Shown: positions 21,104-30,283 of the stretch, in pieces
Layout: every line of letters begins with the position of its first letter
How positions within the stretch are numbered: position 1 is the stretch's first letter
Assembly: GCF_007860175.1 (NCBI RefSeq)
Contig: NZ_SJPX01000005.1
Location: forward strand, 124,001-188,000
From: Rubripirellula reticaptiva
Lineage (GTDB): Bacteria; Planctomycetota; Planctomycetia; Pirellulales; Pirellulaceae
Direction of reading: 5' to 3'
DNA length: 64,000 nucleotides
The notes under the pieces: model-generated
The model's database searches: none
What the model saw: the letters and a program-made list of their open reading frames with translations, nothing else
What the model was told of the DNA's origin: nothing
Position numbers and translations under genes: made by a program

Positions 21104-23458
21104 ATGGACGCGATTTTCAAGAATCTGACCGAGGCACAGCGCGAGGCAGTCGCTCACGTCGACGGTCCCATGCTGATTTTGGCGGGACCCGGATCCGGAA
21201 AGACTCGCGTTGTCACCCACCGGATCGCCAACATGATCCAACAAGGTGTCCAGCCGTGGCAGATCGCGGCGCTGACATTTACGAACAAAGCCGCCGACGA
21301 AATGCGGTTGCGAGTCAATGCGTTGGCACCGAACCAACCCGTTTGGATGGGCACGTTCCACCGCTTTTGTGCCCAACAACTGCGCCGCTACGCGACGATG
21401 GTCGGGCTGCAAGAAAATTACTCGATCTACGACACGTCCGATTCAAAACAAGCGATGAAACGGGCGGTCTTAGCCGCCGGTGTCTCGACCACTCACGCAT
21501 CGCCCGATCAGATCGCTTCAGCAATCAGCGATGCCAAAAACCGTTTGATGACGCCTGAAATGATGCTGGGCCAGACACTGCGTCCGCTCGACACATTGGC
21601 GGCCAAGGTTTACCCGATCTATCAACAGCAATTGTTGACGGCCAACGCCGTCGACTTCGACGATCTGCTGCTGCACGTCGCCAACTTGTTGCGTGAGAAC
21701 CCGGAACTGCGCAGCGAGATGGACCGAAAGTTCAAATACATCTTGGTTGACGAGTATCAGGACACCAATTTGGCTCAGTACGCGATCGTTCGCGCCCTTT
21801 CGATTGATCAACCCAACCTCGCCGTCACCGGGGATCCCGACCAATCGATTTATGGCTGGCGAGGCGCCGACCTGAACAACATCCTGGATTTCGAAAAAGA
21901 TTATCCGTCGGTAAAAACGGTTCGGCTAGAAAAAAACTATCGCAGCACGCCAAACATTCTGCGCGCCGCCGATCAATTGATTCGGCACAACCGACGTCGC
22001 AAAGCGAAAGACCTGTTCACCGATCATCCCGAAGGTGACGCGGTGATTTTGAGGATGTTCGAGGACGGCTATCAGGAAGCCGATGGCATTGCGGATGAGA
22101 TCATTCGCGCGATCACCGACGAAGGAATGAAGCCGTCCGACTTTGCGATTTTCTGTCGCATGAACGCACTGACACGTTCGCTCGAACACGCGCTGCGTAG
22201 CCGTTCGCTGCCGTACCAAATCATCAACGGCGTCGAGTTTTATCAGCGACGTGAAATCAAAGACTTGCTGGCTTACCTGCACCTGATCAACAACCCCAGC
22301 CACGATGTGGCGCTGATGCGGGTGATCAACACGCCGACGCGAGGCATCGGAAATCGCACGGTGGAACGAATCCGCGATTTTGCGGATTACAACGCGATTC
22401 CCATGCTAGAGGCGGCTCGGCGAGCCAACGAAATCGAGGGCTTGGCGAAGCGTGCGATCACGATGATCGGCAAGTTCATCAAGATTTACGACCGATTGGC
22501 GATCAAGGCAAACTCGTCACTGGAAGACATGATCCGCTATCTAGTTACGGAAACGGAATACGAAGCGTATTTGGAAAAGACAGCCGTCGAACAACAAGAC
22601 GCCAACCCGATGTCGAACGTCGACGAACTGATCACAGCGGCTGTAGAATTCGACCGCCAACACCCCGACGACGGATCGCTAGAAGCGTTCTTGGAACAAG
22701 TCGCCTTGGTCTCCGACACGGACTCGATCGACGGCGAAACCGACCGGGTCACGATCATGACGTTGCACGCTTCGAAGGGACTGGAGTATCCGCGAGTGTT
22801 CATCATCGCGGTCGAAGATGACCTGCTGCCGCACAAGCGATCCAAGGAAACCGACGCTCAGTTCGAAGAGGAACGGCGTCTGTTGTTCGTCGGCATCACG
22901 CGAGCGAAGGAGTGGCTGCAGATGAGTTGTTGCAAGCGGCGCGCGATTCGCGGCGATACTCGGCCCGTCATCCCCAGTCCGTTCCTGAACGAGTTGCCGC
23001 TTGATGAAATGAAGCGGATCGAAAGCACCGGAAATCGCGATTGGTTTGACGAGGAAGAAGACAGCTACGACCAGTCCTATCCCGATTCGTGGGACTTGCC
23101 CGACGAAGGAGAACCGACCAGTGACACCATCGCGGAATCAGCACCGATCGTTGCACCGGCGGGTTTCGAGATCGACGAAATTTCGCAGTTGCCTCAAGAA
23201 GAACTGGCCGCAGCGGTGAAGCCCAAAAAGAAAAACAACGTGATCGTAGCCGGATTAAAAACGGGCGCGGATCTGTTGGCTGGCGGCGCACCGCCATTGA
23301 TGAGTTACCGCGAGGGGACTCAGGTCCGCCACGCCGAACATGGCGAAGGCACGATCATCGAAGTCACCGGCCGCGGCCCCAAGCGAACGGCCAAAGTTCA
23401 GTTCGACCACGGCGAACATAGCTTCCGTTTGGCGTACGCAAAACTGGAAGTTCTGTAG
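21104..23458 (+). CDS. UvrD/PcrA-type superfamily I DNA helicase
   Basis: A 784-residue ATP-dependent 3'-5' DNA helicase for excision repair and replication-fork processing. The SF1A motifs are in order: LTEAQREAV (Q motif), Walker A GPGSGKTRVV near residue 30, TFTNKAA (Ia), Walker B LVDEYQDTN near residue 215, GDPDQSIYGWRGA (III), 'LEKNYRST' (IV), TLHASKGLEYPRVF (V) and FVGITRAKEWL (VI). The C-terminus ends in a PcrA-like beta module ('GTQVRHAEHGEGTI'). I chose the ATG at 21104 over 21089 because the product starts directly with the family N-terminus and a GAGGACGG stretch precedes it. Confidence 0.93.
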   Translation: MDAIFKNLTEAQREAVAHVDGPMLILAGPGSGKTRVVTHRIANMIQQGVQPWQIAALTFTNKAADEMRLRVNALAPNQPVWMGTFHRFCAQQLRRYATMVGLQENYSIYDTSDSKQAMKRAVLAAGVSTTHASPDQIASAISDAKNRLMTPEMMLGQTLRPLDTLAAKVYPIYQQQLLTANAVDFDDLLLHVANLLRENPELRSEMDRKFKYILVDEYQDTNLAQYAIVRALSIDQPNLAVTGDPDQSIYGWRGADLNNILDFEKDYPSVKTVRLEKNYRSTPNILRAADQLIRHNRRRKAKDLFTDHPEGDAVILRMFEDGYQEADGIADEIIRAITDEGMKPSDFAIFCRMNALTRSLEHALRSRSLPYQIINGVEFYQRREIKDLLAYLHLINNPSHDVALMRVINTPTRGIGNRTVERIRDFADYNAIPMLEAARRANEIEGLAKRAITMIGKFIKIYDRLAIKANSSLEDMIRYLVTETEYEAYLEKTAVEQQDANPMSNVDELITAAVEFDRQHPDDGSLEAFLEQVALVSDTDSIDGETDRVTIMTLHASKGLEYPRVFIIAVEDDLLPHKRSKETDAQFEEERRLLFVGITRAKEWLQMSCCKRRAIRGDTRPVIPSPFLNELPLDEMKRIESTGNRDWFDEEEDSYDQSYPDSWDLPDEGEPTSDTIAESAPIVAPAGFEIDEISQLPQEELAAAVKPKKKNNVIVAGLKTGADLLAGGAPPLMSYREGTQVRHAEHGEGTIIEVTGRGPKRTAKVQFDHGEHSFRLAYAKLEVL

Positions 23459-23464
23459 GGACAC

Positions 23465-23504
23465 AAAAAAACCGGCCGACAGCCTTTTTCAGACTGCCGA
23501 CCGG
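23465..23504 (-). terminator. Intrinsic terminator, leftward
   Basis: Read leftward, an 11-bp stem (CCGGTCGGCAG at 23504-23494 with CTGTCGGCCGG at 23482-23472) closes an 11-nt loop, using two G-U pairs, and is followed by seven U residues. On the other strand the G-U pairs become mismatches, so the structure favours the leftward transcript. It would end the PpiD-like gene's transcript about 480 nt after its stop codon, or a small RNA. Confidence 0.65.
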
Positions 23505-23648
23505 CTTTATGGTTGCTTCGACCTTTCGGCGGCAAAATGGAGCCGCTGGGAGAAACGCGAAGATCTCGACGTGCTTCTGCACAAGTCTTTAAGTGATCTA
23601 GGCGAACCCTAAAAATGATCCCTCTGCCGAAAACTACTGGGCCGAAGC

Positions 23649-23686
23649 AGGCGCTGGCTTTGTTCAAAGCCAACGCCTTTATTTTA
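23649..23686 (+). terminator. Intrinsic terminator, rightward
   Basis: AGGCG-C-TGGCTTT pairs with AAAGCCA-A-CGCCT around a GTTC loop, a 12-bp stem with one C/A mismatch, followed by TTATTTTA. It probably ends the helicase transcript about 190 nt after the stop codon. The hairpin could also act on the opposite strand, but there is no comparable U-tract there. Confidence 0.6.
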
Positions 23687-23833
23687 GACTCACGTAAGCG
23701 GTCAGCAAAGGCATCGACAGAACTTTCGCGTCAGATGAAGTCCGATTGAGAAAGTTTTGTACTTTTTTGATGCCGACTCTCTGCCTGGACTTCCACGTCT
23801 TCGAGATCGTTCGGAAACAAGCCCCGCACATCG

Positions 23834-23889
23834 CACTCTCGCTCTGGGAGAGTCGGACGCTATAGCGGCCGGAGAGGGTCTCGCAAAAG
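23834..23889 (+). repeat. REP-like dispersed repeat, single copy
   Basis: The segment contains GAGAGTCGGACGCTATAGCG followed by GCCGGAGAGGGTCTCGCAAAA. It matches, with a few substitutions, the forward unit at 39935-39994 and the reverse complement of the unit at 39995-40055. The CACTCTC...GGGAGAGT part is itself self-complementary. It lies in a 3' intergenic position, as REP elements usually do. Confidence 0.6.
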
Positions 23890-23983
23890 CCGCTGCCGCT
23901 GCCAAGTCCGCCCCTCCCGCAAGCGGAAGGGTAAATTTGGCGCGACGAAAGTCGAAGGTATTTCCGAAAAAGTCCTTAAGGCC

Positions 23984-26443
23984 TTACTCGTCTTCAGGCT
24001 TGATTTCTTCGAAACCCATTTCCTTGTCCATCGACTCGTAGTAACCGCGACGGATGTCGGTAATGTCGCTGGCGACCATTCGCGCCATCATACGATTGAC
24101 GGGCTGTTTGAATTGGGCACGCAGTTCGTCGGTCGACGGTTCAAATTTTGTCGGTTCGACGACGTAGACGACTCGTTCGGGTTGGTTGACCGCAGTCGCA
24201 ACTTTCCCTTCGTCCGTCGTGAACACCGCACTCATGAATTTGTCCCCAACCGAGTCCAGTTCGGGAACGTTACCAATCGTCGCACCTTGGAATCCGAACG
24301 AGTCCATCCAAGTGAACGGGCCGAGGTCTTGGCGGAAGTTATCCTTCTTGTCGTCGGGAACCAAGTCGGCAAGCGGCGCGCCGGCTTCCGCCTTCTTGGC
24401 TAGTTCAGCAGCCGCAGCTTTGGCCAACTTTCGGGCCTCTTCCATCCGAATTGCCATCACCACTTCGTCACGAACTTCGTCGAGCGATGGCGTGTAGGCT
24501 TCGGTTTCTTCGACTTTCCAAGTCACATAAATTTTACCCGATTGGTCGTCGGCGGTACGAACGGGCGAGAACAACGGCTGCTTGGCCAATTGTGTTTGGC
24601 CGTTGTCAAAGCCGAACATCATGACGGCGAAGCTTGGGCCACGGCGACCGAACTGGGTGCCGACTTCGAATGAGTTCGAGATCGGCTCGTCGCTGATGGT
24701 GAGTTCGTCGTGAGGTCCAATCGATTCGAGTTTCAGTCCCAACTCACCAGCAAGCTTGGCTAGGTCTGGACGAACTGGTGGCTCGGCTTCCTTGCCAGAA
24801 GCAAGGTAGCTTTGGTAGATGCCTTGGCGGCTGAAGTAGGTTCGCATAGCCGAGGTTGCGGCCGTGACCGCTTTGTCCATTCGCTCGCGAGCCTTCGGCG
24901 CGGCCAAGTCGTTGGCGATATCGTCGCGAACGTCTTCAAACGTTTGAACCTTCGGTTCTTCCTTTTTAGGTTCTTCCTCTTCCTTGGGCTCGTCTTTTTT
25001 AGGTTCTTCTTTTTTAGGCTCGGGCTTCTTTTCTTCGGCTGGCTCTTCCTCCGCAGCTTCCGGCTTGGCTTCCTTCGCCTCAGCCTTTTCTTCTGCTGGC
25101 TCTTCGTCTGCCTTCATCTCTTCTTTTTCATCAGCCGTCTTGTCGGCTTCCGCATCCGCAGCAGCTTCGCCTTTTCCTTCAGCTTCGTCGTCTTGGAAAG
25201 CGACCAAGCGAACGGCGCTGGTTCGAGTGACGCTGGACGATTTCTTATCGTCGGCTGCTTCGGCCGCATCTTCGACGGACTCTTCAACCGCTTCCTTTAC
25301 TTCTTCTTTCGCGTCGTCAGCCTTTGCATCCGCCTTCTTCTCTGCCTTGACTTCTGCTGCTGGCTCTTCCTTCTTTTCTTCTTCCTTGGCTTCTTCTACC
25401 ACCGCGTCTTCCACCATCGCTTCTTCTTCAGCGACTTCTTCTTCGGTTGCTACTTCGGCTTCCGCTTCTTCAACAGTGGCTTTTTCTTCAACAGCCGCTT
25501 CTTCGGGCAACTGGAAGTCGCCGCCCTTCAAACGGCGCTCGTATTCAGCGCGGATGGCTGCTTCGTCTAGCTTGGCGACTTCTTCGTCCAAGTAGGTTTG
25601 ATAGTTACCGACCAAGTATTCGAACTTGGCGTTGTATCGTTTGTGGAAACCGGGTTCAGCCGACTGATCGCTTGGATCACGGTCCTTACCGTCTTCGAAG
25701 ACTTCACGAATCCGCGATGCGGCCGGTTCGGCGTCGGTTTTGTCGATGTAGTCGTTGACCAGAACGCCGTACGTGTTGACGACTGCATTTTGGTTCAGCT
25801 TCAAGAAGTTTCGCCACTGTTCGTCCGGCGTCAGCAACGGCCCTTGGGTACCAAATAGGCCCGAATTGCCGCGACGCAAGTAAACGTCGGCCAGCAAATG
25901 GCTGCGTAGTTGTTCGTACAGGTGAGGCGGTCCCATGCGGTTGCTGGTCGATTTCATCAATCGAGCAGTGATTTCGCTGGGGCTGATCAAGCCATCGGTG
26001 AATCGTTCCAACCAAACTTGCAATGCGTTGTCGTCAAGTTCGAAACCGGCTTTGCGAGCCCGATCGGCGAACATGAACGTGCGAATCGTGCCTTCATTGT
26101 TGGGGTTTTCGTTGATCCCGAGCGATCGAATTTGCTTTGCTTGGGCGTCATACTGGAATCCCGACGTGCGAGGCACACCACCACGAGCGATCGTTTCGTT
26201 GGCCAATTCGCCAAGAAAATTGACCGTGGCAGCGTGATTTTGAGTGAAATACCCGACACGCGTCTGCGTCAGCTCCGTGCCCGCGTATTTTGCGACGACC
26301 ACATCGCCGGCCGCGCCAGCTTGTTTTTGCAAGTAAGTTTGCAAAATGGGCAGAACGACGAACGAGACCAATGCGAGCAAGGTCGCGAAGATCATGAACG
26401 GTTTAAGGTTCTGACGAAACAGTTCAAAAGGACTGGTGCTCAT
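23984..26443 (-). CDS. PpiD/SurA_N-like membrane-anchored protein with long Glu/Lys/Ala-rich segment
   Basis: An 819-residue protein. A short cytoplasmic N-terminus and one membrane helix (about residues 14-36) place the remainder in the periplasm. The segment up to about residue 310 resembles the SurA_N/PpiD chaperone arms. Residues about 311-499 are almost purely Glu, Lys, Ala and Pro. The C-terminal part has chaperone-like helices (EARKLAKAAAAELAKKAEAG) and an ending rich in acidic residues. I do not see a clear parvulin PPIase domain, so it may be a chaperone without isomerase activity. A role in folding exported or outer-membrane proteins is inferred from the PpiD-like layout. Confidence 0.7.
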   Translation of the reverse strand: MSTSPFELFRQNLKPFMIFATLLALVSFVVLPILQTYLQKQAGAAGDVVVAKYAGTELTQTRVGYFTQNHAATVNFLGELANETIARGGVPRTSGFQYDAQAKQIRSLGINENPNNEGTIRTFMFADRARKAGFELDDNALQVWLERFTDGLISPSEITARLMKSTSNRMGPPHLYEQLRSHLLADVYLRRGNSGLFGTQGPLLTPDEQWRNFLKLNQNAVVNTYGVLVNDYIDKTDAEPAASRIREVFEDGKDRDPSDQSAEPGFHKRYNAKFEYLVGNYQTYLDEEVAKLDEAAIRAEYERRLKGGDFQLPEEAAVEEKATVEEAEAEVATEEEVAEEEAMVEDAVVEEAKEEEKKEEPAAEVKAEKKADAKADDAKEEVKEAVEESVEDAAEAADDKKSSSVTRTSAVRLVAFQDDEAEGKGEAAADAEADKTADEKEEMKADEEPAEEKAEAKEAKPEAAEEEPAEEKKPEPKKEEPKKDEPKEEEEPKKEEPKVQTFEDVRDDIANDLAAPKARERMDKAVTAATSAMRTYFSRQGIYQSYLASGKEAEPPVRPDLAKLAGELGLKLESIGPHDELTISDEPISNSFEVGTQFGRRGPSFAVMMFGFDNGQTQLAKQPLFSPVRTADDQSGKIYVTWKVEETEAYTPSLDEVRDEVVMAIRMEEARKLAKAAAAELAKKAEAGAPLADLVPDDKKDNFRQDLGPFTWMDSFGFQGATIGNVPELDSVGDKFMSAVFTTDEGKVATAVNQPERVVYVVEPTKFEPSTDELRAQFKQPVNRMMARMVASDITDIRRGYYESMDKEMGFEEIKPEDE

Positions 26444-26826
26444 GTGAAACGAACTTTCGGCCGCGGGTGGTCTGGCGGGATCGGGTCAGGAGGAATACGG
26501 TTGCGACGATCACGAAGGGAATTCGGCGTGTCGGCTTGACAACGGCGCCTCAGCGTTCAACTCTCTTTGCAGACGAGAAGATTTTTCGAAACTGTGACAT
26601 CGTCGCGAACCGGAAAGGGTATCGCCGGCGGTTTTGAAGGGTCAAGCCGAGATTCAACGGTTTCTGTCATTGAAGCGGCCAACCAGGACACGTGTTGGCC
26701 GTAAAACTGTCAGGAAGTGTCCAGGCCTCCTCGGGGCCGACAAAGAAGATTGACGAAGAAAACAAGCCACCGGGTCAAATCCCGGGGCATTCATAACCAT
26801 TTCATCCCAACCATTGATGTGTTTGC
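26444..26826. other. Divergent intergenic region with an 8-bp inverted repeat
   Basis: This 383-bp gap separates the PpiD-like gene (leftward) from topA (rightward) and must carry both promoters. CGGCCAAC at 26676-26683 and GTTGGCCG at 26694-26701 form a perfect inverted repeat with a 10-nt spacer, about 125 bp upstream of topA. No T-tract follows on either strand, so an operator or leader hairpin is more likely than a terminator. No gene was recognised. Confidence 0.4.
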
Positions 26827-29547
26827 ATGGCCAAGAGCACGGGCAAGACGTTAGTGATCGTCGAATCGCCGGCGAAAGCACGAACGATCGGAAAATTCCT
26901 AGGCCCAAATTATGTGGTCGAGGCCAGTATCGGGCACGTCCGCGACTTGCCAGCGGGCAAAAAGGAAGTGCCGGAGAAGTACAAAGGTGAATCCTGGGCG
27001 TACTTGGGCGTCAACACGGACGACAACTTTGACCCGCTGTACATCGTTCCCGACGAAAAGAAAAAACAGGTCAAGAAGCTAAAAGACGCACTCAAAGGCG
27101 TCGACGAACTCTATCTGGCGACGGACGAAGACCGCGAGGGTGAAGCGATTAGCTGGCACCTTCAAGAGCTGTTAAAGCCGAAGGTGCCTGTCCACCGCTT
27201 GGTTTTCCACGAAATCACCAAAGAAGCGATCGCCAACGCACTCTCAGCGACTCGCAAGATCGACGATTCGCTGGTCAAAGCTCAAGAAACTCGCCGGATT
27301 CTGGACCGCTTGTACGGATTCGACATGTCGAACCTGTTGTGGCGAAAAATCGGCAAAGGCACCAGCGCCGGTCGTGTCCAATCGGTGGCCGTTCGATTGA
27401 TCGTCGACCGCGAACGTGACCGAATCGCGTTTGTGGATTCGACCTACTGGGATTTGGACGCTGTCTTTTTGACGGACAAGAAAGAAACGCTGCAGGCGAC
27501 ACTTTCGACCGTCGATGGACGCCGGATCCCGCGGGGAACGGATTTTGACTCGACGACCGGTAAACTGAAGAACGCCGATCTGTTGCAGATGGACGAGAAA
27601 GAGGCCAATGCGCTAGCCGAAAAACTTCGCAAGGCGGACTTCAAGGTCACCAAGGTCGAAGTCAAACCGTTCACTCAGCGACCGCTGCCACCGTTCACGA
27701 CCAGCACGATGCAGCAGGAAGCCGGCCGAAAGCTCGGATTCACCGCAAAACGTGCGATGAGTGCGGCTCAGCGGCTGTATGAAAACGGTTACATCACCTA
27801 CATGCGTACCGACAGCACGACGCTTTCGAAAGAAGCCATCACGGCGGCACGAGATCTGGTCCGCAGCGAGTACGGCCCCGACTTTTTGCACCCCGACGTC
27901 CGAGTTTACAAAGGCAAGGTCAAGAACGCCCAAGAGGCTCACGAAGCGATTCGGCCCGCCGGTACGCCGTTCCGCGTCCCGGAAACCGTCCGCGGCGAGT
28001 TGGATTCGGACCAGTTCCGATTGTTCGATCTGATTTGGAAACGCACGATCGCTTGCCAAATGGCCGATGCGAAAAAGCAACGAATCAGCGTCACCATCGA
28101 AGGCGGCGGCGCGACCTTTACGGCCAGCGGAACCAGCATTCTGTTCGAAGGTTTCTTGCGTGCCTACGTCGAAGGCAGCGACAACCCGGACCAAGAACTG
28201 GCCAACAAAGAGAAACTGCTGCCGAATGTCAGCGAATCGGATCCGCTGAACCCCGACGCGCTCGATCCCAAGGGACACACCACTCAGCCGCCGGCCCGTT
28301 ACACCGAAGCCTCCCTGACGCAGACTTTGGAAGAAAAAGGCATCGGCCGGCCGTCAACATTCGCGTCGATCATCGGCACGATCACCGACGAGCGACGGAA
28401 CTATATCGTCAAAAAGGGATCGGCATTGGTTCCAACGTGGCGTGCGTTCAGCGTGACGCGGCTGATGGAACAGCACTTTGGGACGCTGGTCGATTACGAA
28501 TTTACGGCCCAGCTTGAGGACTTCCTGGACTCGATCAGCCGCGACGAGGCCGACCGCGATGACTATTTGCGCAAGTTCTACTTCGGTGACGATTCGACGG
28601 ACAAGCACAACGTCGGGCTAAAGAATCGGCTGGTCGAAAAGCTGGACCAGATCGACGCCAAAGAATCGGCGATGTTTTCGATGGGGACTCCGACCGAAGG
28701 CGAACATCGCGAAGAGGTCTTCGTTCGTGTCGGAAAGTTTGGCCCGTACTTGGAACAGGGCGAACGAACAGCGTCGATCCCGGACGGCTTGCCGCCGGAC
28801 GAAATGGACTTGGCCAAAGGCCTGGAATTGCTCGAGGCTGGCCAAGTCGAAGAGGACCCGATCGGGATCCACCCTGAAACCAACAAGCCGATTTACTTGA
28901 AAGTCGGTCGGTTTGGCCCGTACATCCAATTGGGTGCCCCCGACGATGAAGAGAAACGCAACCAGGGCCTGTTGCAGGGCATGGAAGTCGGTGACTTGAC
29001 GCTGGAACTGGCTTGCAAGCTGCTGACGCTGCCGCGAACGCTCGGGGACCACCCTGAATCGAAGCAGCCGATCCAGGCGTTCGATGGCCGTTATGGGCCG
29101 TACATCAAGTGCGAAAAAGATACTCGTTCGCTGCCAGCGGGAATGTCGCCGCTTGAAGTCACGTTCGAGGAAGCGATGGCGCTGTTGGCACAGCCCAAAA
29201 CGCGCGGCCGAGGGACACCGAAGGAACCGCTGAAGCTGTACGAAAAGCCGTCGCCAATCACCGAAAAGGAAGTCAAAATCCTGGAAGGTCGCTTCGGACC
29301 GTACGTCACCGACGGCGAAACGAACGCCAGCCTGCGAAAGGGAATGGACCCGAAAGAAATGACTTTCGACGCCGCCCTGGACCTGCTGGCCGAACGAGCC
29401 GCCAAAGGACCAACCAAGAAGAAAAAGAAAAAAGCGACGAAGAAAAAGGCCGCCAAGAAGGCTGCACCTAAGAAAAAGGCCGCAAAAAAGAAAACTGCTA
29501 CAAAAAAAGCAGCCAAAAAGAAGGGCGTGGCCAAGAAGAAGCCCTAG
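26827..29547 (+). CDS. topA: DNA topoisomerase I (type IA)
   Basis: A 906-residue enzyme that relaxes negative supercoils. The TOPRIM domain opens with KTLVIVESPAKARTIGKFLG and contains DEDREGEAISWHL near residue 100. The active-site tyrosine lies near residue 325 in GYITYMRTDSTTLS. Instead of classical zinc fingers the C-terminus has four related modules containing (R/K)FGPY or RYGPY (about residues 637, 695, 755 and 823), as in actinobacterial-type TopA. The last 40 residues are a Lys/Ala-rich tail that probably adds nonspecific DNA binding. It starts at the ATG at 26827 and ends in a hairpin region. Confidence 0.96.
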   Translation: MAKSTGKTLVIVESPAKARTIGKFLGPNYVVEASIGHVRDLPAGKKEVPEKYKGESWAYLGVNTDDNFDPLYIVPDEKKKQVKKLKDALKGVDELYLATDEDREGEAISWHLQELLKPKVPVHRLVFHEITKEAIANALSATRKIDDSLVKAQETRRILDRLYGFDMSNLLWRKIGKGTSAGRVQSVAVRLIVDRERDRIAFVDSTYWDLDAVFLTDKKETLQATLSTVDGRRIPRGTDFDSTTGKLKNADLLQMDEKEANALAEKLRKADFKVTKVEVKPFTQRPLPPFTTSTMQQEAGRKLGFTAKRAMSAAQRLYENGYITYMRTDSTTLSKEAITAARDLVRSEYGPDFLHPDVRVYKGKVKNAQEAHEAIRPAGTPFRVPETVRGELDSDQFRLFDLIWKRTIACQMADAKKQRISVTIEGGGATFTASGTSILFEGFLRAYVEGSDNPDQELANKEKLLPNVSESDPLNPDALDPKGHTTQPPARYTEASLTQTLEEKGIGRPSTFASIIGTITDERRNYIVKKGSALVPTWRAFSVTRLMEQHFGTLVDYEFTAQLEDFLDSISRDEADRDDYLRKFYFGDDSTDKHNVGLKNRLVEKLDQIDAKESAMFSMGTPTEGEHREEVFVRVGKFGPYLEQGERTASIPDGLPPDEMDLAKGLELLEAGQVEEDPIGIHPETNKPIYLKVGRFGPYIQLGAPDDEEKRNQGLLQGMEVGDLTLELACKLLTLPRTLGDHPESKQPIQAFDGRYGPYIKCEKDTRSLPAGMSPLEVTFEEAMALLAQPKTRGRGTPKEPLKLYEKPSPITEKEVKILEGRFGPYVTDGETNASLRKGMDPKEMTFDAALDLLAERAAKGPTKKKKKKATKKKAAKKAAPKKKAAKKKTATKKAAKKKGVAKKKP

Positions 29548-29579
29548 CCGTCGGGCCGCATCGCGGAGCCCAGCAGAGT

Positions 29580-29602
29580 CCGCCGAAGCGAAGGCTCGGC
29601 GG
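29580..29602 (+). terminator. Hairpin downstream of topA
   Basis: CCGCCGA(A)GC pairs with GCTCGGCGG around a GAAG loop, 33 nt after the topA stop codon. There is no T-tract, so termination by this hairpin alone is uncertain. Confidence 0.3.
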
Positions 29603-29685
29603 AAGGCCCAAAACACCCTCTTTCGTATTTCCTTTGGTGTCACTACACTTCGGCACCCTAACAACCCACTCGGAGAATCTGATCC

Positions 29686-29865
29686 ATGCCGTCCGGAATC
29701 GAACGTGTTCGCGAAATTCGTCGTCGACGCACCCGCAAGAAAAAAGTTGCGAAGCTGTTGGCTCGCGCCCAAGCCGGAACGATGGAAAAGTCGGAAGTTG
29801 CTCGCAAGCTACGCCGAATGACCACCGGTGCAGAAATCATCATCGCTCGCGAAGGCTTGGCGTAA
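29686..29865 (+). CDS. Small basic protein (DUF6800-like)
   Basis: A 59-residue frame starting at the ATG at 29686: MPSGIERVREIRRRRTRKKK, ending IIIAREGLA. It has 18 Lys/Arg residues and an Ala-rich helix. The beginning resembles a small conserved planctomycete family that I associate with DUF6800. A nucleic-acid or ribosome-binding role would fit the charge but is only a guess. It stands alone, 138 bp after topA. CGGAGAATCTGATCC in front of the ATG provides a weak ribosome binding site. Confidence 0.65.
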   Translation: MPSGIERVREIRRRRTRKKKVAKLLARAQAGTMEKSEVARKLRRMTTGAEIIIAREGLA

Positions 29866-29957
29866 GTCGAGTTCGAGCCGGTTGTTAGAAAGCAAAGGCC
29901 GAAACTCTCGACGAGTTTCGCTACGGAGCGTCTTGCAGTGCTGGAATCGCTGCTTCG

Positions 29958-30242
29958 CTAGCGGCGGATCATGATTCCACCGACTGACTTACCCAGTGGT
30001 TCTCGGTCATCGACGCTGACTCCGTCAATCTTGCCTGACATCGCCGATTTGATTCGGCGGATCAGCTCTTTTAAGTCTGCGGGCGACCCTTCGGCGTCCA
30101 GTGTGACACTGCCATCCGGTTCGTTTTGAACGAAACCGTGAACGGCTAGATTCACCGACTGCTCGACCACCGTCATCCGGAAACCGACTCCCTGGACGTG
30201 TCCGGTGAACTGGACGTGCACGCGTTTAGGCTTTATCGACAT
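29958..30242 (-). CDS. acyP: Acylphosphatase
   Basis: A 94-residue enzyme that hydrolyses carboxyl-phosphate bonds of acylphosphates. The signature VQGVGFRMTV includes the phosphate-binding arginine, and the catalytic asparagine is present in 'GFVQNEPDGSV'. The length is normal. It is leftward, separated from the FHA/PP2C gene by 41 bp, and may be co-transcribed with it. Confidence 0.93.
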   Translation of the reverse strand: MSIKPKRVHVQFTGHVQGVGFRMTVVEQSVNLAVHGFVQNEPDGSVTLDAEGSPADLKELIRRIKSAMSGKIDGVSVDDREPLGKSVGGIMIRR

Positions 30243-30283
30243 TTGGATCTGACGTCCGAGGGATCAGAGGTCACGGGACAGCG

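Larger units (their letters stand above)
23459..23983. other. 525-bp convergent intergenic region
   Basis: This gap lies between the ends of the helicase gene and the PpiD-like gene. It holds a leftward terminator (23465-23504), a rightward terminator (23649-23686) and a REP-like repeat (23834-23889). No plausible protein-coding frame was seen; the open frames over it have no family resemblance. Confidence 0.6.

Noticed and set aside
24812-25570. Long rightward frame of 252 residues, rich in Phe and Leu
   Set aside because: It is the complement of the Glu/Lys/Ala-rich segment of the PpiD-like gene; the composition follows from the opposite strand and no family is visible.
26770-26786. T-arm-like hairpin CCGGGTCAAATCCCGGG suggesting a tRNA or att-like remnant
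   Set aside because: The loop has six instead of seven bases and no matching 5' tRNA half or mobile gene is nearby; probably chance.
28618-29772. 384-residue leftward frame opposite topA
   Set aside because: Antisense shadow of a clear topA; low-complexity Phe/Leu runs mirror the Lys-rich tail.
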